19,052 bases of DNA. Source: Nitriliruptorales bacterium (GTDB lineage Bacteria > Actinomycetota > Nitriliruptoria > Euzebyales > Egibacteraceae). The notes beneath the pieces were generated by a model. That model was not told the origin of the DNA and made no database searches. It saw nothing but the letters and a program-made list of their open reading frames with translations. Shown piece by piece: positions 15,044 through 19,052 of this stretch (position 1 is the first letter of the stretch; each line of letters opens with the position of its first letter). The DNA is taken from NCBI GenBank assembly GCA_007126835.1, contig SLAO01000168.1, positions 1 to 19,052 of the forward strand, written 5' to 3'. The translations under genes and the position numbers were made by a program.

Positions 15044-16093
15044 ATCGGCCGCGCGCCGGCCGTCTTCGGCCAGTCCCACGAGTCGATCCCCCTGCTGCAG
15101 CGCCCCGATCTGGGGGTCGTCGTACCTGAGCATCCGGCCGTCGCGGACCACCACGAGGGTCATGTGTCCGGCCACGTCCTCGATCGGGTGCCCGACCTCA
15201 TCGGCGGCGACCTCTCGCTCGGTAAGGGCCAGCCCGTGCGCGGTGTGCAGCAGGTCGCTCACGATCGCCCCCACGGGCGGATTGCGACTGGTCAGGCCCA
15301 GCAGGCGCCCCGACGTCTCCGCCGAGACGATCGCCGCGTCCGCACCGCTTTGGCGCAGCAGATGCGCGTTCTCCTCCTCTTGGACGGCCGCGACGATCGT
15401 GGCCTCAGGAGCGAGCTCACGCGCCGTCAAGGTGATCAGCACCGCAGCGTCGTCGCGATCGGGCCCGATGATCACCGCTGCGGCTCGTTCGATCCGGGCT
15501 TCGGCCAGCACCTGCGTGCGGGATGCGTCTCCGATCACGACCGTGTAGCCCGCGGCGTTGGCCTCGTCTGCAGCGGACTTGGCCTCCTCGACGACGACGA
15601 TCGACTCGCTGTCGACGCCCTCGTCGAGCAGCGCCCTCGCCGCCGAGCGTCCCTTCACCCCGAACCCGCAGATCACATAGTGGTCCTTCACGCGTCGCCT
15701 CCATCGGTCGCGACGGTGCGCCGCGCGCCACCGCTCGGTCAGCAGCTCCACGGTGGTGCCCACCAGGAGAAGTAAGAACCCGACCCGCGCCGGCGTGACG
15801 ATCAAGGTGGCGGCCAGCCGCGAGGCAGGGGTCACCGGCGTGATGTCGCCGTACCCAGTGGTCGTCGTCGTGACGGACGCGTAGTAGAGCGCATCGAGCA
15901 GGGTGATGTCGCCGCCGGTGTCGTCCACCCATCCATCGCTGCCAAGCCACACCGTCAGCGCGACCAGCACGAGAAGCCCAACGGCGACTGCGGCCCGCAG
16001 CACCAGCGCCCGACGCGGTGAGGGGCGGCGATGCGGCGGACGTGCTCGGGACTCATCGATGGCCAAACGTGGTGCCTCCCGCAGATCGGGCAC
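15023..16093 (-). CDS. Two-helix potassium channel with RCK (TrkA) domains
   Basis: A 356-residue channel. After a basic N-tail come one membrane helix (about 29-51), a pore helix and selectivity filter TTTTTGYGD (75-83), a second helix (about 90-117), then a cytoplasmic RCK/TrkA-N domain starting at ICGFGVKGR (about 141-149) and a TrkA-C domain at the end. This is the MthK/Kch-type layout, gated by ligands bound to the RCK ring. The start is uncertain: TTG 16094-16096, GTG 16091-16093 or TTG 16064-16066 (which has GGGAGG eight bases ahead) are all in frame. It is convergent with the SulP gene. Its stop codon lies inside a short tandem repeat. Confidence 0.93.
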   Translation of the reverse strand: MPDLREAPRLAIDESRARPPHRRPSPRRALVLRAAVAVGLLVLVALTVWLGSDGWVDDTGGDITLLDALYYASVTTTTTGYGDITPVTPASRLAATLIVTPARVGFLLLLVGTTVELLTERWRAAHRRDRWRRRVKDHYVICGFGVKGRSAARALLDEGVDSESIVVVEEAKSAADEANAAGYTVVIGDASRTQVLAEARIERAAAVIIGPDRDDAAVLITLTARELAPEATIVAAVQEEENAHLLRQSGADAAIVSAETSGRLLGLTSRNPPVGAIVSDLLHTAHGLALTEREVAADEVGHPIEDVAGHMTLVVVRDGRMLRYDDPQIGALQQGDRLVGLAEDGRRAADGGREHG

Positions 16094-16564
16094 CAAGCCT
16101 AGGCGACGGCGGTGCCGCGGCGTGTAGGCAGTCTGATCGCTGCGCCGACGCGAGGTCTAAAACGCCGACCGGTTGAGCACGAGGTTGCGATTCCGACGTG
16201 CTGGACGTCGCGATTGCAACGTCGTGCATCGAGGGCCCCGCATGGACGCCGGGTACGCGCCAATCGTCCAGGTATCGCCCGCCCCACAGGATGGTGGGGC
16301 GGCGAGACAGGCTGGCCGTGCGGTGAGGCCGCCCGATTTGTGCGCAAGACGCCCGCAAGCCCCGCGCCCAAGTCCACCGCCACTGACGCTGTCGCCCATG
16401 CTTGTAGGACGGCCTGGCTTCGAGCCGCCACCAGCGGGTAGTCGTGACGCGTGAACAACCCGGAAGCGTTGAGCGTCCCGTTGACGCCCTGGCACCCAGG
16501 AGCGACGGGCGAGTCGGTGGAACCAGCACCACCCCCCACGACAGGCCGCTGAAGGAGGAGCACC
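16094..16564. other. 471-bp gap with hairpins, no convincing gene
   Basis: No ORF here has a ribosome site and recognisable product. Structure is notable. There is a perfect 9-bp hairpin at 16279-16302 (stem CCGCCCCAC/GTGGGGCGG, loop AGGATG). A nested pair sits at 16184-16220 (GTTGC/GCAAC enclosing CGACGT at 16194-16199 with ACGTCG at 16205-16210). A 5-bp hairpin CCTGG/CCAGG lies at 16489-16501, about 60 bases before the reductase start. It serves as the divergent promoter region for the channel and reductase genes; a structured leader or small RNA is possible. The only coding hint is a minus-strand stretch at about 16317-16485. Confidence 0.6.
16552..16558 (+). promoter_or_regulatory. Perfect Shine-Dalgarno site
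   Basis: AAGGAGG lies six bases before the ATG at 16565, full complementarity to the 16S 3' end. It fixes the start of the disulfide oxidoreductase and suggests strong translation. Confidence 0.9.
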
Positions 16565-17956
16565 ATGAGCACCCAGGGCGCTGACGTCATCGTCATCGGC
16601 GGCGGGGCGACCGGCGAGAACGCCGCCTCCCGTGCGGTCGAGCACGGCCTCGACACCGTGCTGGTGGAAGCCGAGCTGCTCGGCGGTGAATGCTCGTACT
16701 GGGCCTGCATGCCCAGCAAAGCCCTGCTGCGGCCCGGCGACGCCCTGGCCACGGCACGGCGGGTACCGGGCGCCGCGCCCGCGGTCACCGGCGGCGTCGA
16801 CGTCGACGCGACGTTGCGCAGCCGCGATGCCTTCGCCGGCCTGGACGACGCCGCGCAGGAGGACTGGGCAACGTCCGCCGGCGTGCGCGTTCTGCGGGGG
16901 CACGGGCGTCTTGACGGCGAACGACGGGTTACCGTGAAAGGCACCGACGGTAACCAGACCACTCTGGAGGCCCGCCGGTCGGTCATCATCGCTACTGGCA
17001 CACGGGCGGCGATCCCCCCGATCGACGGGCTGACCGAGGCGCAACCGTGGACGAACCGGGAGGCGACGCAGATCTCTGAAGTGCCGCGTCGCTTCGCTGT
17101 CCTCGGCGGTGGGGTGGTGGGCGTCGAGCTCGCCCAGGCGTTCGCGCGTCTGGGGTCCCAGGAAGTCACGCTCTTCGAGCTCGAGGACCGCCTGCTGGGG
17201 CCAGAAGAGCCGTTTGCCGGCGAGGACGTCGAAGCGGCGCTGACGGCCGACGGGGTGGACGTGCGCACGGGCACCGAGGTCGTGGGGGTGACCCGACAAA
17301 GCGACGGGACCGTGTCCATCGACGTGGAAGGAGCAGGGCCCGTCGTCGCCGACGAGCTGCTCGTCGCCGTGGGCCGCCGCTCCGCCACCCACGACCTCGG
17401 CCTGAACACGGTGGGGCTCGAGCCAGGCCAGCCGATCGAGGTCGACGACGCGTTGCGGGCCACCGGCGTGACCGGCGGGTGGCTGTCAGCTGTGGGTGAC
17501 GTCAACGGCCGCAATCTGCTGACGCACATGGGCAAGTACCAGGCCCGACTGGCCGCCGACGCGATTGCCGGCCGCGACGTCAAGGCGTGGGCCGATTCCG
17601 CCGCGAGCACGCGCGTGGTCTTCACGGATCCGCAGGTGGCGGCCGTCGGGCTGACCTACGCCTCGGCGCGGGAGCAGGGGCTGTCGGTCGAGGTCTTCGA
17701 CGTTCCTACCGGCGGGGTCGCCGGCGGGGCGTTGCTCGGCAAAGACGTCCCCGGGACCTGCCGGCTCGTAGTCGACATGGACCGCTCCCTCGTCGTGGGC
17801 GCGACCTTCACCGGCCCGGGCACGAGCGAGCTGCTCCACGCCGCGACGATCGCCATCGTCGGCGAGGTGCCCCTCGAGCGCCTGTGGCACGCGGTGCCGG
17901 CCTTTCCCACCGTCAGCGAGGTGTGGCTGCGCATGCTCGAGGCCGCCGGCCTCTGA
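16565..17956 (+). CDS. FAD-dependent pyridine nucleotide-disulfide oxidoreductase
   Basis: A 463-residue member of the lipoamide dehydrogenase/mercuric reductase superfamily. It has the FAD motif GGGATGENAA (12-21), the redox disulfide Cys43 and Cys48 in GGECSYWACMPSK, the second FAD stretch IIATGTRAAIPP, the NAD(P) motif GGGVVGVELA and SAVGDVNG. At the C-terminus the usual catalytic His-Pro-Thr is Phe-Pro-Thr (Phe447 in VPAFPTVSE), with Glu452 kept. The conserved proton-transfer His is therefore missing, and the enzyme is unlikely to be a true lipoamide dehydrogenase. A quinone, mycothiol-type or other thiol reductase is possible. ATG at 16565 follows a perfect AAGGAGG. No 2-oxoacid dehydrogenase genes are near. 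Confidence 0.92.
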   Translation: MSTQGADVIVIGGGATGENAASRAVEHGLDTVLVEAELLGGECSYWACMPSKALLRPGDALATARRVPGAAPAVTGGVDVDATLRSRDAFAGLDDAAQEDWATSAGVRVLRGHGRLDGERRVTVKGTDGNQTTLEARRSVIIATGTRAAIPPIDGLTEAQPWTNREATQISEVPRRFAVLGGGVVGVELAQAFARLGSQEVTLFELEDRLLGPEEPFAGEDVEAALTADGVDVRTGTEVVGVTRQSDGTVSIDVEGAGPVVADELLVAVGRRSATHDLGLNTVGLEPGQPIEVDDALRATGVTGGWLSAVGDVNGRNLLTHMGKYQARLAADAIAGRDVKAWADSAASTRVVFTDPQVAAVGLTYASAREQGLSVEVFDVPTGGVAGGALLGKDVPGTCRLVVDMDRSLVVGATFTGPGTSELLHAATIAIVGEVPLERLWHAVPAFPTVSEVWLRMLEAAGL

Positions 17957-18005
17957 CCGGAGCGCGTGGGCGCCCGACACTTGCTTGCTCGCAGCGCGGC
18001 GCACA

Positions 18006-18065
18006 CGCGCGCGAACCAATCGACAACGCTCGCGGCTCACAACGTGCGCGAGAACCAATCGACGA
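18006..18065 (-). repeat. Duplicated hydrolase 3' end
   Basis: GAACCAATCGACAAC (18012-18026) and GAACCAATCGACGAC (18051-18065) lie 39 bases apart, in frame, with similar flanks. On the hydrolase strand the copy after the stop would encode VVDWFARV, matching the true C-terminus VVDWFSRT. It is a non-translated remnant of a short tandem duplication. Confidence 0.75.
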
Positions 18066-18798
18066 CCTGGGTCAGGGCCGCCTCGGCCGCTTCGCGGTCG
18101 GTGAGCAGGTGGTCGCTGGCGAACAGCGGGACGAAGGCCTTCGGCTGGCGCGCGGTCGCGAAGATGCGCTCCCCCTCGTCGACGCTGACCACTTCGTCGT
18201 CCACCGCGTGCAGCACCAGCAACGGCCGGTCGAGGTCAGCGACGCGCCCCGCCTGGTCGTGCTGCTCGAGGTCATCCACGAACTCCTGCGTAATCGGGAA
18301 CGAACGGCCAGCGATGTTGACGTCGGCGGCGCCTTTACGCTCGATCGCCTCGAGACGGTCGGCGAACAGATGCTCGACGTGCCGCGGCGACGAAGGAGCC
18401 CCGAGGACCACTACGGAGCGCACCGTCTTCAGGCGGTGGGCGGCCAGCAGCGCGGCCGCGCCCCCGAGGCTGTGGCCCACCAGCGCGCAGGGGCCGTAGC
18501 CCTGCTTGATGAGCTCGGTCGCCGCCCGGACCAAGTCGGTGACGTTGCGGCTGACCGTCTTGTCCTCGAAGTCGCCTCCGCTGTCAGCGAGTCCGGTGAA
18601 GTCGAACCGCAAGACCGCATACCCCGCGTCGGCCAATCCGTCGGCCAGCCGCGTCATCGTGTGCAGGTCCTTGGAGCATGTGAAGCAGTGCGCCATCAGC
18701 ACGCTGCCCCGCGCGGAGCCGTCGGGCACGTGGAGCACGCCTGCGAGCTCGGCTCCGGTGCTCCCGGGAAAAGTGAATTGCTCCGTGCGCTGGGTCAC
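18037..18798 (-). CDS. Alpha/beta hydrolase (serine)
   Basis: A 253-residue cytoplasmic hydrolase. The nucleophile is Ser110 in GHSLGG, the acid is Asp200 or Asp201 in HAVDDEVV and the base is His230 in ASDHLL. The oxyanion segment is AHCFTCSKD (36-44), and TGLADSGGDFED resembles prolyl-oligopeptidase-like and dienelactone-hydrolase-like esterases. This subtype is often the N-terminal half of fusions with an OsmC peroxide-detoxifying domain; no OsmC domain follows here, since the gene stops 80 bases from the convergent reductase gene. The substrate is unknown. GTG at 18796-18798 has GAGG five bases ahead. The 3' end is partly duplicated beyond the stop. Confidence 0.92.
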   Translation of the reverse strand: MTQRTEQFTFPGSTGAELAGVLHVPDGSARGSVLMAHCFTCSKDLHTMTRLADGLADAGYAVLRFDFTGLADSGGDFEDKTVSRNVTDLVRAATELIKQGYGPCALVGHSLGGAAALLAAHRLKTVRSVVVLGAPSSPRHVEHLFADRLEAIERKGAADVNIAGRSFPITQEFVDDLEQHDQAGRVADLDRPLLVLHAVDDEVVSVDEGERIFATARQPKAFVPLFASDHLLTDREAAEAALTQVVDWFSRTL

Positions 18799-18839
18799 AG
18801 TGTCCTCACTTGTCGACGGCGTCCACGCCGCCGGTGGGC

Positions 18840-19052
18840 TCAGTCTGAGCCCTCGGCCGACCTGCGGTCGCCTTCGTCCGGCAAGTCGTCGGTCTCACCG
18901 GCATCCCGGCCACCTTCGCCCGCCGGGTCGCCGGTTCCAGCCTCATCGGCGCCGCGGTCGCCTTCACGCGGCCGGTCGCCGGCATCGGTCTCACCGGCAT
19001 CGGTCTCACCGGCATCGGTCTCACCGGCATCGGTCTCACCGGCATCGGTCTC
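18840..19052 (-). CDS. Partial CDS: acidic repeat tail of unknown protein
   Basis: The right edge cuts a minus-strand frame of 71 codons (70 residues plus TGA at 18840-18842). It reads as five ETDAG pentapeptides followed by a Gly/Asp/Glu-rich stretch (for example GDRGADEAGTGDPAGEGG) ending in AEGSD. This looks like a disordered acidic C-terminal tail. An overlapping frame (18806-19045) reads basic MPVRP repeats and even has a high third-position GC content. That can be explained as a shadow of the many GNN codons in the acidic frame, so I prefer the acidic one. The identity of the main protein lies outside the window. The hydrolase follows 41 bases downstream on the same strand. Confidence 0.5.
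   Translation of the reverse strand, partial: ETDAGETDAGETDAGETDAGETDAGDRPREGDRGADEAGTGDPAGEGGRDAGETDDLPDEGDRRSAEGSD
18978..19052. repeat. 15-bp tandem repeat, five copies to the edge
   Basis: Five head-to-tail copies of ACCGGCATCGGTCTC (plus-strand reading), the first differing by one base (G for A at 18978). The array continues to, and probably past, the right edge. The period of five codons keeps any frame open. Confidence 0.95.

Noticed and set aside
16173..16454. 93-residue ORF ending GRPGFEPPPAGSRDA
   Set aside because: GFEPP-type peptides often arise from antisense tRNA T-arms. I tested the reverse strand for a T-arm and the stem does not pair; there is no ribosome site either, so neither a gene nor a tRNA is supported.
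18806..19045. 79-residue ORF with MPVRP repeats
   Set aside because: A basic repeat frame offset from the acidic ETDAG frame; its GC-rich third positions follow from GNN codons in the other frame. Not fully excluded.

Overview
The window comes from a very GC-rich bacterium. Start codons are often GTG, Shine-Dalgarno sites are strong (AGGAGG type), and genes meet in tight GTGA overlaps. Gene order on the left matches the mycobacterial block mec-cysO-cysM-(rhomboid)-murI-MBL phosphodiesterase-rph (Rv1334 to Rv1340 in M. tuberculosis), so the source is an actinobacterium. Acidic disordered tails, a selenocysteine-coded SelD and the mixed gene set suggest a deep-branching lineage such as Nitriliruptoria; that placement is inference only.

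Left third (22-5996, all minus strand): a MarR-type regulator, then selD (selenophosphate synthetase), mec (JAMM peptidase), cysO (sulfur-carrier protein), cysM, murI, an MBL-fold phosphodiesterase and rph. The main discovery is in selD. Its true start lies 84 bases upstream of the obvious ORF, and codon 17, the catalytic position, is an in-frame TGA (5294-5296). A perfect 8-bp hairpin follows it, so SelD is itself a selenoprotein here. Three perfect 34-bp tandem repeats (5358-5459) sit directly in front of selD. Read on the selD strand, each contains a tRNA D-arm-like sequence and a second hairpin. The CysO protein ends in GGSS rather than the reactive GG, so it probably needs trimming by the neighbouring Mec peptidase. 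The murI/MBL junction carries a 59-bp-offset tandem duplication that creates a 20-codon mini-ORF.

Middle (6212-12350): a small four-helix membrane protein, an 83-residue orphan, an M50 site-2 protease with CBS domains translationally coupled to a lycopene cyclase, a short-chain dehydrogenase co-directional with a bacterial eRF1-like (baeRF) protein, and a divergent histidine phosphatase.

Right third (12506-19052): a SulP anion transporter fused to STAS and cyclic-nucleotide-binding domains, a two-helix potassium channel with RCK domains, a structured 471-bp gap, an FAD disulfide oxidoreductase lacking the usual catalytic His, an alpha/beta hydrolase, and the acidic repeat tail of a gene that runs off the right edge. 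Short tandem duplications at gene ends recur through the window (1497-1611, 8165-8246, 14956-15043, 18006-18065, 18978-19052).
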